Below are positions 8,636 to 17,492 of a DNA stretch of 64,000 nucleotides, piece by piece. The first letter of the stretch is position 1, and every line of letters begins with the position of its first letter. A program made the translations under genes and the position numbers. Source of the stretch: Neobacillus sp. PS2-9 (GTDB lineage Bacteria; Bacillota; Bacilli; Bacillales; Cytobacillaceae). Location of the stretch: contig NZ_CP133269.1 of assembly GCF_030915525.1 (NCBI RefSeq), forward strand, positions 2,949,001-3,013,000, given 5' to 3'. The notes beneath the pieces are model-generated. The model saw only the letters and a list, made by a program, of their open reading frames with translations. It made no database searches and was not told where the DNA came from.

Positions 8636-9643
8636 CTATTTTTTCCTGCCTTTTTTACTCTTTTTACCGCGAGAATCCCAATCATACCTTTCGCCTTCAA
8701 ATCGTCGGTGCTGATCGCGTTTTTTATCTTTATTATGGTGTTTACCATCATTTCGGCTTATTTCTCCCTCAAATCGTTTCATTCCTCTATACTGTTCCTG
8801 CACTCGGGATTGTTCAAGTTCATCCCAATACTTATCTATTTTTTCCATTACAGCTTCAGGGTCTTTCCCACGTGCAAGCATAGTTTTGACCCATTCCTCT
8901 TTAAACACCTTGTGAACCAATCCCTGTAGCTGAAGAACATATTTTTCTTCATCTTCTGTTGTTAACAGCTTTTTGCTCAGATTCTTAACTGTTTCTTTGT
9001 CTGGTTTTTGAGGTAGTAGTATTTGATGAATTTGATGGGATAACTCTTCCATACGAATGTAGTGGAGCCATTCCTGATATAACTCAGGTGCCATTTCTTG
9101 AACATGTGACAAGAAAATTGCCTTATTTTCGTCTCCTAAGGAATTTAATAATTTCCGTGGATATGGATACACCCGGTCACGCCATACCGTCCTTGCCACA
9201 TCAATTACTTTCAAATTACCATCTGGCTGGATATATATTTGCCTTTTATGATGATCAATCCGTTCATACCCGATTGTTTTAAAGGTGATTAACATATCAA
9301 TTAGCTTTGCTGATAGTTCTTCAGTTAGTGGTTGAGATTGAAGATATTCACGTACATCTACCCCTCTAATAATATCCATTGCGATATAAAGTGGTCCTTT
9401 CGCATGAACCTTTGGAAATAGATTCGTCTGCTGGCCTAAGGACAAGGCATAGTGTTCGCGGTCGCAATCTTCTTGGTTTCCAAATACTTTTACACAAATA
9501 TCTTCGGTAATTTGAAAAACGGCTCCCTGCCGTCCTTTCCCAAGCATAACTAATGGTGAATTATTTACAACCTCAACGTCAGCATTGATCAGATTTTTCA
9601 CTTCAATTTGTTTCATCCATTCATTCAACTTATTAATATCCAT
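8636..9643 (-). CDS. Protein kinase-like protein with basic C-terminal tail
   Basis: The N-terminal ~155 residues carry an abbreviated eukaryotic-type kinase core: GKGRQGAVF (35-43) as glycine loop, VKVF with Lys52, Asp130 in IDHHKRQI as probable catalytic Asp, and IDVAR with Asp148 in the DFG position. The usual catalytic-loop Asn is Gln136, so activity is uncertain. The rest is helical and ends in about 60 strongly basic residues (from GMKRFEGEISRND to KKGRKK), which suggests binding to nucleic acid or another polyanion. It lies upstream of the GT4/HipA-like pair on the same strand, 94 bp away. Confidence 0.75.
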   Translation of the reverse strand: MDINKLNEWMKQIEVKNLINADVEVVNNSPLVMLGKGRQGAVFQITEDICVKVFGNQEDCDREHYALSLGQQTNLFPKVHAKGPLYIAMDIIRGVDVREYLQSQPLTEELSAKLIDMLITFKTIGYERIDHHKRQIYIQPDGNLKVIDVARTVWRDRVYPYPRKLLNSLGDENKAIFLSHVQEMAPELYQEWLHYIRMEELSHQIHQILLPQKPDKETVKNLSKKLLTTEDEEKYVLQLQGLVHKVFKEEWVKTMLARGKDPEAVMEKIDKYWDELEQSRVQEQYRGMKRFEGEISRNDGKHHNKDKKRDQHRRFEGERYDWDSRGKKSKKGRKK

Positions 9644-9772
9644 CTTTTCCCCTCCTTGTATAAAAATTAAAAAGAAATAAAGCTACTTATGCAGTATCGC
9701 CTAATATAGTTAATTCAAAGAGGACTTAAAATGTACAGGCTACCGTCCAGAAGAAATAAAAATGAACAAAAA

Positions 9773-9799
9773 AATCCGCCAGCATACGCTGGCGGAACT
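9773..9799 (-). terminator. Rho-independent terminator after the hut/yjiH operon
   Basis: Perfect 8-bp stem CCGCCAGC/GCTGGCGG with loop ATAC; on the minus strand it is followed by a run of T. It lies about 80 bp past the stop of the YjiH-type gene. Confidence 0.85.
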
Positions 9800-9844
9800 A
9801 TCTGTCCACTGGAGACGAACAAAATGCCCAAAATGTCTTTTTGT

Positions 9845-9857
9845 GGTGTCAGGCACC
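9845..9857. repeat. Short near-palindrome GGTGTCAGGCACC
   Basis: A 13-bp near-palindrome just after the YjiH-type gene. A second copy is one arm of the hairpin at 11257-11293 on the other side of the same gene, and a broken version (GGTGTCAGACC) is at 33562. From memory this motif is frequent in Bacillaceae intergenic DNA. Confidence 0.6.
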
Positions 9858-9876
9858 AGCATTTTCGATTCCAATC

Positions 9877-11214
9877 CTAAAGAAGTAAATAGGCTAGCGG
9901 TGCTGTGATTAATATAGTTAGTACCACTCTTTCAAACCAGATGACAACCAGTTTTCCAATCGTGAGTGGAATCTCTGTTGATAAAATACATGGTACCACT
10001 GCTGAGAAGAAGATAATGGATGAGACAGATACAACAGCAATAACAAATTTTGTTACGACCGCTGCTTTGGTCACTAACAGGGCAGGTAAAAACATTTCTG
10101 CAATGCCCACTGCACTAGCCTTAGCTGCTAGCATAGGTTCAGGTAGCTGGACAAGTGCTGTAAATGGATAGAAAATATATCCTAGCCAGTCAAATACAGG
10201 CGTAAACTCTGCCAAGATCAGACCGAGTAACCCAACAGACATGATCGAAGGTAAAATCCCCATTGTCATGACAAAGCCATCTTTTAGATTCTCCCATATA
10301 TTTTTACCAAAGCTCGGTGATTCATTTGCTGTAATCATAGCTTCTTTCCAAGCCGTTTTAACGCGATCTTTTTTAATGATAACCTCTTGGTCGCCTTCCA
10401 TCTCCTGGTAGTAAGAATCACTCATTTTTGATAAAGGCCAGATTCGAACCGTAATCGCGGTGACGATAAATGTAACTACCAGCGTAATCCAAAAATAAGC
10501 ATTCCACATGTCCATCAGATTTAGTGTTTTCGCTACTACAATCATAAATGTCGCTGAAACAGTGGAAAATCCTGTAGCAATAACGGCTGCTTCTTTGATG
10601 GAGTATTTTCCTACTTTGAATACACGATTCGTAATCAATAGACCGATAGAATAGCTACCTACAAACGAAGCAACCGCATCAATAGCTGATCTTCCTGGCG
10701 TTTTCCATATAGGACGCATGACCGGTTGCATGAATATTCCGATAAATTCAAGCAAACCATACCCTACTAATAAGGCAAGAAATACAGAGCCGATTGGGAC
10801 TAACAAACCTACAGAAATGACTAGCTTATTATAAAGGAAGGGGGCCATATCAGGACTAAAAAACCATGTTGGACCTACATTAAAAACGAACATTGCCCCT
10901 GCAACAAAACCTAGAATCTTCAAGATAGAAAATACTAGCGTTACCGTATCTTTATTCCATGTCTTCTTATAAAACGGATACACTGCCCCTAATAAAATTA
11001 CTAAAAGTGCATAATAAGGTAAAACACTAGGAACTGCTAATTGAATAGCCGAAACAAAATGGTCGAGCATAATCGAGGATTTCCCATTTAAAGTAATCGG
11101 TACAAAAAATACAAAAATTCCAATAGCACTGAAAACAAAAAACTTTACCATATTCATCATATTACTATTCTGTAACTCTGGTTGCTTCGCATTCACTACA
11201 GTTTGATTTTCCAT
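9877..11214 (-). CDS. YjiH-family membrane protein (nucleoside-recognition GATE domain)
   Basis: A 445-residue polytopic membrane protein with about ten to eleven hydrophobic segments. The GATE-type core has GLLEFIGIFMQPVMRPIW and PGRSAIDAVASFVGSYSIGLLITN near the middle and a C-terminal repeat of similar topology. YjiH proteins are uncharacterised; in several Bacillales they sit beside hut genes, so uptake of histidine, urocanate or a related solute is a reasonable guess. Here it is the last gene after hutG, 81 bp away across a strong hairpin, and is followed by a terminator. The usual permease HutM is not seen. Confidence 0.8.
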   Translation of the reverse strand: MENQTVVNAKQPELQNSNMMNMVKFFVFSAIGIFVFFVPITLNGKSSIMLDHFVSAIQLAVPSVLPYYALLVILLGAVYPFYKKTWNKDTVTLVFSILKILGFVAGAMFVFNVGPTWFFSPDMAPFLYNKLVISVGLLVPIGSVFLALLVGYGLLEFIGIFMQPVMRPIWKTPGRSAIDAVASFVGSYSIGLLITNRVFKVGKYSIKEAAVIATGFSTVSATFMIVVAKTLNLMDMWNAYFWITLVVTFIVTAITVRIWPLSKMSDSYYQEMEGDQEVIIKKDRVKTAWKEAMITANESPSFGKNIWENLKDGFVMTMGILPSIMSVGLLGLILAEFTPVFDWLGYIFYPFTALVQLPEPMLAAKASAVGIAEMFLPALLVTKAAVVTKFVIAVVSVSSIIFFSAVVPCILSTEIPLTIGKLVVIWFERVVLTILITAPLAYLLL

Positions 11215-11256
11215 TATCCATCCCCCTTATTAATTTTACCCTTTAATTCATATGTA

Positions 11257-11293
11257 GTGTCAGGCACCAAACATCCTCTTTGGCGCCTTACAC
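11257..11293. repeat. 15-bp intercistronic inverted repeat between hutG and the YjiH gene
   Basis: Arms GTGTCAGGCACCAAA and TTTGGCGCCTTACAC pair at 13 of 15 positions around a 7-base loop. No T-run follows on the minus strand, so it looks like an mRNA-processing or attenuation hairpin rather than a full terminator. It contains the GGTGTCAGGCACC-like motif found again at 9845. Confidence 0.65.
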
Positions 11294-11295
11294 AC

Positions 11296-12291
11296 CTATC
11301 GCAACATTACCCCTGTTAGAAAGGTCAAAAATACGTGTGTGCCAAGTTTGACTGTTGGTTGAACTTGGGTGTCTTTAAGTGGGTCAAGGCAGACGATGTC
11401 CATGTTGCTTACTTTTGGATGTTTGGCAGCTGCTAGTACCCCTTCTAGTAGTTCTGCTGTTGTCATACCGCCAGGCGTTGATGCTGGTACTCCTGGTGCA
11501 TAGGCAATATCTAGAACATCCATATCGACGGTTAAGTAAATCGTATCAACCTTGGCTTCTAATTCCTGCAAACAGTGGCGAACCGTTTCTTCAATCCCTT
11601 TTTTTCGTGCTTGACGAAGTGTGAAATAGTTAACGCCTTTTTCATCGGCATACTGCTTCAAGTCTTTCGTGTTAAAAAAACCATGAAGACCGATATTGTA
11701 CATATTACTAGGTTCTACCGTCCCACTTTCAATCAGATTTCTCATCGGTGTCCCATTAGACGGCCCATTATCAGTTAGATCCCTTAAATCAAAATGGGTA
11801 TCAAACTGGAGGATGCCTATTTTTTTCTGTGGTTTAGCATGATGCAGACCTTTTACCATCATAGCTGTAATCGAATGATCGCCGCCAATTGCACACACTG
11901 TGGATGTGTCGAAATGCTGATGCAGTGCATTAGAAGCCGCAATGATATTGTCATGACATTTTCGGATATCGGTTACATGCATAGGAACATCCCCCACATC
12001 CACCGCCGTCATTTCAGCAAGATCGATATCTTCGTCAAGATTATAAGTAGTAAAGCCTTTCCATAAACGCCTGAAAGCATCTGGAAATTCAGATGCTCCT
12101 GACGCACTAATTGATGAACGGGAAAGAGGTACTCCGACTATTACAAAATCGGCGTCCTTGCATTTTTCAGGATCCGAGTCTGCAGTCAGCGGTTGAATCC
12201 ACTCATGAACCTTCTCCGTCCTATCCCCGTTGTCTGGTCTTACCCAAGTAAAGCTTGGCGGATTCAATTTAGGATAAAGAAAGCTTTTCAA
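11296..12291 (-). CDS. hutG: Formimidoylglutamase
   Basis: HutG hydrolyses N-formimidoyl-glutamate to glutamate and formamide, the last step of histidine degradation. It is an arginase-fold enzyme with the manganese-binding motifs GGDHSITA, QFDTHFDLRD and VDMDVLD in order; the length of 331 residues fits. It appears to start with TTG at 12291, with GGGAGGG about 8 nt upstream inside the end of hutI, giving a 23-bp overlap and likely translational coupling. Confidence 0.95.
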   Translation of the reverse strand: MKSFLYPKLNPPSFTWVRPDNGDRTEKVHEWIQPLTADSDPEKCKDADFVIVGVPLSRSSISASGASEFPDAFRRLWKGFTTYNLDEDIDLAEMTAVDVGDVPMHVTDIRKCHDNIIAASNALHQHFDTSTVCAIGGDHSITAMMVKGLHHAKPQKKIGILQFDTHFDLRDLTDNGPSNGTPMRNLIESGTVEPSNMYNIGLHGFFNTKDLKQYADEKGVNYFTLRQARKKGIEETVRHCLQELEAKVDTIYLTVDMDVLDIAYAPGVPASTPGGMTTAELLEGVLAAAKHPKVSNMDIVCLDPLKDTQVQPTVKLGTHVFLTFLTGVMLR

Positions 12292-13561
12292 CTAATTGCC
12301 CTCCCTTAACAACCACCTGACCATTTTTCACAACTGTATCTGTGTGGTTCACACCATAAGAGTATTGGAGTTTCATATAATTCCCCACATTAAACACTGT
12401 TACGTCCCCTTTTTTCCCTACCTCTAGACTACCGATTTCACTTCCACGATTAATGGCATGTGCCGCGTTAATTGTTGCGGCTGTTAATACCTCTGCTGGT
12501 GTCATCCCCATTTTCAAGCATCCAAGATTCATAATAAATGGCATAGAAACCGTTGGTGAAGAACCCGGATTGCAATCTGTCGACAGTGCCACAGGGACCC
12601 CAAGATCAATCATTTTTCGCCCGTTAGCAGATTCCGCCATTAAGAAATAGGCTGTTCCTGGCAGTAACACTCCGACAACCCCTTTATCCGCCATCGCCTT
12701 CATGCCTTTTTCTGATGCTCTTAATAAATGGTCTGCTGAAATTGCCTCCACTTCTGCTGCAAGTTCAGCTCCCTCATACGGCTCAATTTCATCCGCATGG
12801 ATTTTAGGAATTAACCCATAACGCTTACCTGCCTCAAGGATTCTGCGGGATTGTTCTGGTGTAAACACCCCATGTTCACAAAATACATCATTAAATTCAG
12901 CAAGTCCCAGCTCTGCCACCTTCGGGATCATTTCTTCTACTAACAAACGCACAAATTCCTCTGGGTCTTGTTTATATTCTTTTGGAACGGCATGAGCGCC
13001 CATAAACGTGACTACCACATCGATCACATGATGCTCATTCAACTGTTTGGCCACTTCTAGCTGTTTCAGCTCGGTTTCCCATTCCATTCCGTAGCCGCTT
13101 TTCGCTTCCACTGTTGTAACCCCGTGACGCAAAAATTGATTTAAACGTTCAAAGCTCTCCTGATAAAGCTCTTCGTGTGTGGCAGATTGTGTCCGTCTTG
13201 TAGTTGCATGAATTCCACCACCTGCATTCATGATTTCCATGTATGTTGCCCCTTGCAAGCGCATATTGAATTCATTCTCTCTACTTCCTGCAAAAACAAG
13301 ATGTGTATGTGGATCGACGAGTCCCGGAGTTACCAGCTTGCCACTTGCATCCACTATTTCGGCTTCATGCATTCGACCAGCAAACGTTTTGATTAGTTCT
13401 TCATCTTTCCCTACAGCCTGAATCACTCCTTCTTCAATCCACACGCTTCCGTTCTCGATAATGCCTAGCTCAGACATCGCTTCTTTTACAAGGGGAGCTG
13501 AAGAACTCCCCTTTAATGTCACAAGCTGAGAAGCATTTCTGATAAAAACTGCTTTACTCAA
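12269..13561 (-). CDS. hutI: Imidazolonepropionase
   Basis: HutI opens the ring of 4-imidazolone-5-propionate to formiminoglutamate. It is an amidohydrolase-fold metalloenzyme: VDPHTHLVFAGSRENEF carries the first metal ligands, MGAHAVPKEY and HADEIEPYEGAELAAE follow, and STDCNPGSS holds the late Asp. The frame stays open to 13738 inside hutU, but that part is not HutI-like. An ATG at 13570 directly abuts GAGAGG with no spacing, whereas the TTG at 13561 is 9 nt from it, so I chose the TTG (430 residues); the ATG is three codons earlier. Confidence 0.92.
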   Translation of the reverse strand: MSKAVFIRNASQLVTLKGSSSAPLVKEAMSELGIIENGSVWIEEGVIQAVGKDEELIKTFAGRMHEAEIVDASGKLVTPGLVDPHTHLVFAGSRENEFNMRLQGATYMEIMNAGGGIHATTRRTQSATHEELYQESFERLNQFLRHGVTTVEAKSGYGMEWETELKQLEVAKQLNEHHVIDVVVTFMGAHAVPKEYKQDPEEFVRLLVEEMIPKVAELGLAEFNDVFCEHGVFTPEQSRRILEAGKRYGLIPKIHADEIEPYEGAELAAEVEAISADHLLRASEKGMKAMADKGVVGVLLPGTAYFLMAESANGRKMIDLGVPVALSTDCNPGSSPTVSMPFIMNLGCLKMGMTPAEVLTAATINAAHAINRGSEIGSLEVGKKGDVTVFNVGNYMKLQYSYGVNHTDTVVKNGQVVVKGGQLVEKLSLS

Positions 13562-13586
13562 ATCTATCATCCTCTCAGTCTCTGAA

Positions 13587-15260
13587 TTAGTCCTGCTGCA
13601 GCATTGGCATTTTAATGCCTTTTTCCTTTGCCGTTGTAATGGCAAGCTCATAGCCAGCATCTGCGTGGCGAACCACACCCATACCAGGATCTGTCGTAAG
13701 TACCCTTTGAAGACGGATTTCTGCATCCTTTGTACCATCTGCTACGATTACCATACCGGAATGCTGAGAATACCCCATTCCAACACCGCCACCGTGATGA
13801 AGTGAAACCCAGCTAGCCCCACCGACTGCATTGATCATGGCATTTAAAATCGGCCAGTCGGAAACCGCATCACTACCGTCTCTCATTGCTTCTGTTTCAC
13901 GATTTGGTGATGCAACCGAACCTGCATCCAAGTGGTCACGGCCAATAACGATTGGTGCTGATACTTCACCTGAAGCGACCATATCGTTAATCACTTTTCC
14001 AAAGCGCGCTCTGTCTCCATAGCCAAGCCAGCAGATACGAGCCGGTAGTCCTTGAAAGCTGATTTTTTCCTGTGCCATCTTTACCCATTTACAGAGGTGC
14101 TCATCATCCTTGAACTCACGAAGTAGTGCTTCGTCAATTTTACGAATATCTTCTGGATCTCCTGATAATGCCGCCCAGCGGAAAGGACCTTTTCCTTCAC
14201 AGAATAGTGGTCGAATATACGCAGGTACGAAACCAGGGAAATCAAATGCATTTTCTACCCCTTCATCTTTTGCTACCTGACGAATATTGTTTCCATAGTC
14301 AAAGGTGATTGCCCCTTTTTCCTGCATCTTTAACATTGCATTCACATGGATGGCCATGCTTTGTTTAGAGAGCTTCACATATTTCGCAGGGTCTTCTTTA
14401 CGAAGTGCTGCCGCTTCCTCTAATGTAAACCCAACTGGGACGTATCCATTTAACGGATCATGTGCAGAAGTTTGATCTGTTAACACATCTGGATTAAAGC
14501 CTTTTTCAATCATAATTGGAAGAATTTCAGCTGCATTGCCCAGTAAACCAATCGATAACGCTTTTCCATCAGCTTTAGCTTCACGTGCCATTTTTAAAGC
14601 TTCATCCAAGTCCTTTGTTTTAACATCGAGGTACGCTGTTTCCAATCTGCGGTCGATTCTTGTTTCATCCACATCAATAGCCAAGCACACGCCATCATTC
14701 ATTGTGACTGCTAACGGTTGAGCTCCGCCCATTCCGCCAAGACCTGCTGTTAGAGTAATCGTGTGTTTTAAGGTTCCAGCGAAGGATTGACGGGCCAGTT
14801 CAGCAAACGTTTCATATGTCCCTTGAACAATTCCCTGGCTTCCGATATAAATCCAGCTTCCTGCGGTCATTTGTCCGTACATCATCAGACCTTTTTTATC
14901 AAGCTCATGGAAATGCTCCCAATTCGCCCAAGCTGGAACAAGGTTGGAGTTTGCGAGCAGGACACGCGGCGCATCATTATGAGATTTAAATACAGCTACT
15001 GGTTTTCCAGATTGAATTAACAAGGTTTCATCATTCTCTAATTCAAGCAATGTTTTCACGATTGCATCATAAGATTCCCAATTCCGTGCTGCTTTTCCTA
15101 TGCCACCATAAACGACTAAATCCTCTGGTCTCTCAGCGACATCCTGGTCAAGGTTATTCATTAACATGCGAAGTGCAGCCTCTTGAATCCAGCCCTTAGC
15201 GTGTAATTCTGTCCCTTTATAATTTTTTATTACTCTTGATTTTGCTGTATTGGTTTCCAT
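13587..15260 (-). CDS. hutU: Urocanate hydratase
   Basis: HutU converts urocanate to imidazolone propionate with a tightly bound NAD. At 557 residues it has family length. Diagnostic stretches are [39 protein letters not shown] and the C-terminal [19 protein letters not shown]. It is the first gene of a hutU-hutI-hutG unit. No hutH is found upstream, so histidase must be encoded elsewhere or the cell uses external urocanate. The ribosome binding site AAGGGAG overlaps the 3' arm of a perfect inverted repeat (15271-15344). Confidence 0.97.
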   Translation of the reverse strand: METNTAKSRVIKNYKGTELHAKGWIQEAALRMLMNNLDQDVAERPEDLVVYGGIGKAARNWESYDAIVKTLLELENDETLLIQSGKPVAVFKSHNDAPRVLLANSNLVPAWANWEHFHELDKKGLMMYGQMTAGSWIYIGSQGIVQGTYETFAELARQSFAGTLKHTITLTAGLGGMGGAQPLAVTMNDGVCLAIDVDETRIDRRLETAYLDVKTKDLDEALKMAREAKADGKALSIGLLGNAAEILPIMIEKGFNPDVLTDQTSAHDPLNGYVPVGFTLEEAAALRKEDPAKYVKLSKQSMAIHVNAMLKMQEKGAITFDYGNNIRQVAKDEGVENAFDFPGFVPAYIRPLFCEGKGPFRWAALSGDPEDIRKIDEALLREFKDDEHLCKWVKMAQEKISFQGLPARICWLGYGDRARFGKVINDMVASGEVSAPIVIGRDHLDAGSVASPNRETEAMRDGSDAVSDWPILNAMINAVGGASWVSLHHGGGVGMGYSQHSGMVIVADGTKDAEIRLQRVLTTDPGMGVVRHADAGYELAITTAKEKGIKMPMLQQD

Positions 15261-15270
15261 TCATTCCACT

Positions 15271-15344
15271 CCCTTATCTAATATTCTACTTTTATTATAA
15301 AAATAAAATCTTCTGAAAAATACGAATACGATATTAGATAAGGG
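15271..15344. promoter_or_regulatory. 14-bp perfect inverted repeat in the hutU leader
   Basis: CCCTTATCTAATAT (15271-15284) and ATATTAGATAAGGG (15331-15344) are exact inverted copies separated by 46 bp of AT-rich DNA. On the minus-strand mRNA the 3' arm includes AAGGG of the hutU ribosome binding site. Either it is an RNA hairpin hiding that site, or the arms are paired operator halves flanking a promoter (a TATAAT-like hexamer lies in the loop near 15293). Confidence 0.7.
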
Positions 15345-15504
15345 ATAATTATTCTATATTATAGATATAATTATTTTGGACAATCCTTTACAAAGATATA
15401 ATATTTATAGAAAACTGCATTATATCTATTATCAATCAAATTGAGTCTATTTTGTTGGGAAGCTATAATCTTGGTAGAAACACAGCGATAGTGTCTAAAC
15501 CTGT

Positions 15505-15816
15505 TTCTCCTTCCGACAATATTGATGGTTCCAACACGATATCTGTCCAAAGATAACTTTACTTCTGACAGTGTCGATGGTTTCATGCACGAGTCTGTCC
15601 GAAGATGATTCAACTTCTGACAATGTTGCTGGTTTCAAGCACGAGTCTGTCCAAAGATGATTCAACTTCTGACAGTGTTGCTGATTCTAAGCACATGTCT
15701 GTCCAAAGATGATTCTACTTCTGACAGTGTTGCTGGTTCCTTCCACGAGTCTGTCCGAAGATGACTATACTTCTGACAGTGTTGCTGGTTCCAAGACCAA
15801 GTCTGTCCAAACTTAA
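15505..15816. repeat. 52-bp tandem repeat array, six units
   Basis: Six units begin at 15505, 15557, 15609, 15661, 15713 and 15765, each exactly 52 bp. The core reads CTTCTGACAGTGTTGCTGG and then GAGTCTGTCCAAAGATGA. Within a unit CTTCTGACAG can pair with CTGTCCGAAG (9 of 10), so every unit can form a hairpin with a loop of about 23 nt. The first unit is the most diverged. The array fills the gap between hutU and the AraC-type regulator; no gene is credible there. Confidence 0.9.
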
Positions 15817-15837
15817 ACCAACAAGACTAAAAACAAA

Positions 15838-15866
15838 AAAGACCCAGTATGAAAACCGAGTCTCCT
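15838..15866 (-). terminator. Terminator of the AraC-type regulator gene
   Basis: On the minus strand GACTCGG and CTGGGTC can form a 7-bp stem with two G-U pairs, followed by TTTTTTG. It lies just after the stop of the regulator at 15869. Confidence 0.6.
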
Positions 15867-15868
15867 AT

Positions 15869-17398
15869 TTAACCCCTATTCATTTTTTGCATACGAAACT
15901 CCCGTGGTGACATGTCAAAGGCTTCACGGAACATTCTGCTAAAATAATTTGCATTTTGATATCCAACCTGAAGGGCAATTTCTTTAACTGGTTTTCGAGT
16001 TTCTATTAATAGCCGCTTTGCTTCCTTCAACCTAATCCTTGTCAACAACTCTGTAAAGCTGGATCCCATTTTCGTAATCAGCAAATGACTGAAGTAGGAA
16101 GGATTTCTATCCACATAATTCGCGACATCCTCCAGCCTGAGGCTGCTTTTCGAAAAATTACTCTCCATAAAGGAAATTCCACGTTCAATCGGATCTTGTT
16201 TGAAGCTTTGGGACATCAATTCTGCCCCATGAAATATCTTTTGAATAAATAAGATCAAATTTTGTACGGTCCGATAAAGTACAGTATCATAAAGGATCGA
16301 ATTGAAGATCGTCCGGTATTCCCTCTCACAAATGAGATCTTCATTTAGCTGGTACGTCTTCATAAACCGTCTGATTTGCGCTAGGATACTTGTTAGTCTA
16401 ATTCTGACTAACCCGGGATCAGGATAGGGTTCTTTTAATTGTAGAAATTCATCATACAACCACTTCTTTATGTTTTCTATATCGAGAGCATTGAGCATTT
16501 CAACCCAGTCCCTTTGCTCAGGCGGTGCTAAAAAGGGATCCACGTGTTCCCAGTCTAGTGAATACTTGAACTCTACAACCTGCCGGTATCCTTTATAATA
16601 GGTAAAATCAAGCATTTTTCTGACTTCCAAATACTTTTCATTCAATGTTTTAGTTGAGTATTGATCACTGTAGACAACTATTCCAAGTGGATCTGAGAAC
16701 TCCTCTTCCCATTTCCTCATGGCTTTTTGACATTGCTCCGTACTATTTTGACACTTCTCTTTGAACAAGAGAATCACCATATCGGTCAGTACAAAGCTCC
16801 CTTGTAAATCATTGAATGGATAATCAGTTAAAAAGGAATGTAATGTGCTAACCATTCCTATACTTTCAGATTGAAAAGCAGCCATATGGAAATTTTCTGT
16901 GTCAGATGTTTGTGGTATAAATAAAGCCTCATATGAGAGATCTTTATAAATCTCTATTCTAGGTATAGATGGGGCTTTTCTCCCCAGTTTTCGTGATGCC
17001 TTTTGACAGGCTGTTTTCACCTTGGTTGTTGAAAAAGGTTTAATCATTAAATCTAGAGCCTGCATTTCAATAGCCAGACGAGCTCTTTCGAATGTCGCCT
17101 CTGCGCTAGTTAGAAGTAGGATAGGATCATAGATATGCATGAGGTCACGGAAGGTAGACCATTCCTCTTTTCTGATCATATCCAGCTCCAATAATACAAT
17201 ATCAGGACATTCTCTTTCGAACGTTAAAATAAACTCCTGAAAGTCAGCTGCCAATGTTATGTCTATTACTGGGATGGATGAAGTTTTTAATAACCATTTT
17301 AGTCCTTCTCTTTCATTTAAGTCCCGATCGGCAATCAGCCATTTTCCTTCCACACTACGTTCGTCCCTTCTAACTGCTATGTCCATTTCAGTGTACAC
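15869..17398 (-). CDS. AraC-family regulator with an atypical response-regulator receiver domain
   Basis: A 509-residue protein built like a YesN-type response regulator: receiver-like domain (about 18-125), a long helical middle, and a C-terminal AraC helix-turn-helix pair (about 405-505: RLEDVANYVDRNPSYFSHLL and VKEIALQVGYQNANYFSRMF). The receiver keeps Thr97/Ser98 and Lys120 (MIKPF), but the phospho-acceptor position in PDIVLLELDM is Glu71 instead of Asp, and one residue of the acidic pair is Arg25 (ADRD). It is therefore probably not phosphorylated in the usual way. No histidine kinase gene is adjacent. Its target is unknown; the hut genes beyond the repeat array and the divergent DUF4015 gene are candidates by position only. 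Confidence 0.85.
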   Translation of the reverse strand: MYTEMDIAVRRDERSVEGKWLIADRDLNEREGLKWLLKTSSIPVIDITLAADFQEFILTFERECPDIVLLELDMIRKEEWSTFRDLMHIYDPILLLTSAEATFERARLAIEMQALDLMIKPFSTTKVKTACQKASRKLGRKAPSIPRIEIYKDLSYEALFIPQTSDTENFHMAAFQSESIGMVSTLHSFLTDYPFNDLQGSFVLTDMVILLFKEKCQNSTEQCQKAMRKWEEEFSDPLGIVVYSDQYSTKTLNEKYLEVRKMLDFTYYKGYRQVVEFKYSLDWEHVDPFLAPPEQRDWVEMLNALDIENIKKWLYDEFLQLKEPYPDPGLVRIRLTSILAQIRRFMKTYQLNEDLICEREYRTIFNSILYDTVLYRTVQNLILFIQKIFHGAELMSQSFKQDPIERGISFMESNFSKSSLRLEDVANYVDRNPSYFSHLLITKMGSSFTELLTRIRLKEAKRLLIETRKPVKEIALQVGYQNANYFSRMFREAFDMSPREFRMQKMNRG

Positions 17399-17492
17399 TA
17401 TTTAAAATGAATGGATAAGGTTCATTTTTTTTTTAAGCGGAATGAATTCCTTTAAGCATGTAAACCATAATAAAAAAATTAGGGGTGAGCAT

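Noticed and set aside
15371..15613. An 80-codon minus-strand frame upstream of hutU
   Set aside because: It runs into the 52-bp tandem array, has no ribosome binding site and an unnatural composition.
15505..15816. Possible CRISPR array
   Set aside because: Whole 52-bp units are repeated, with no unique spacers, and no cas genes are present. The same holds for the arrays at 39.9, 52.0 and 58.9 kb.
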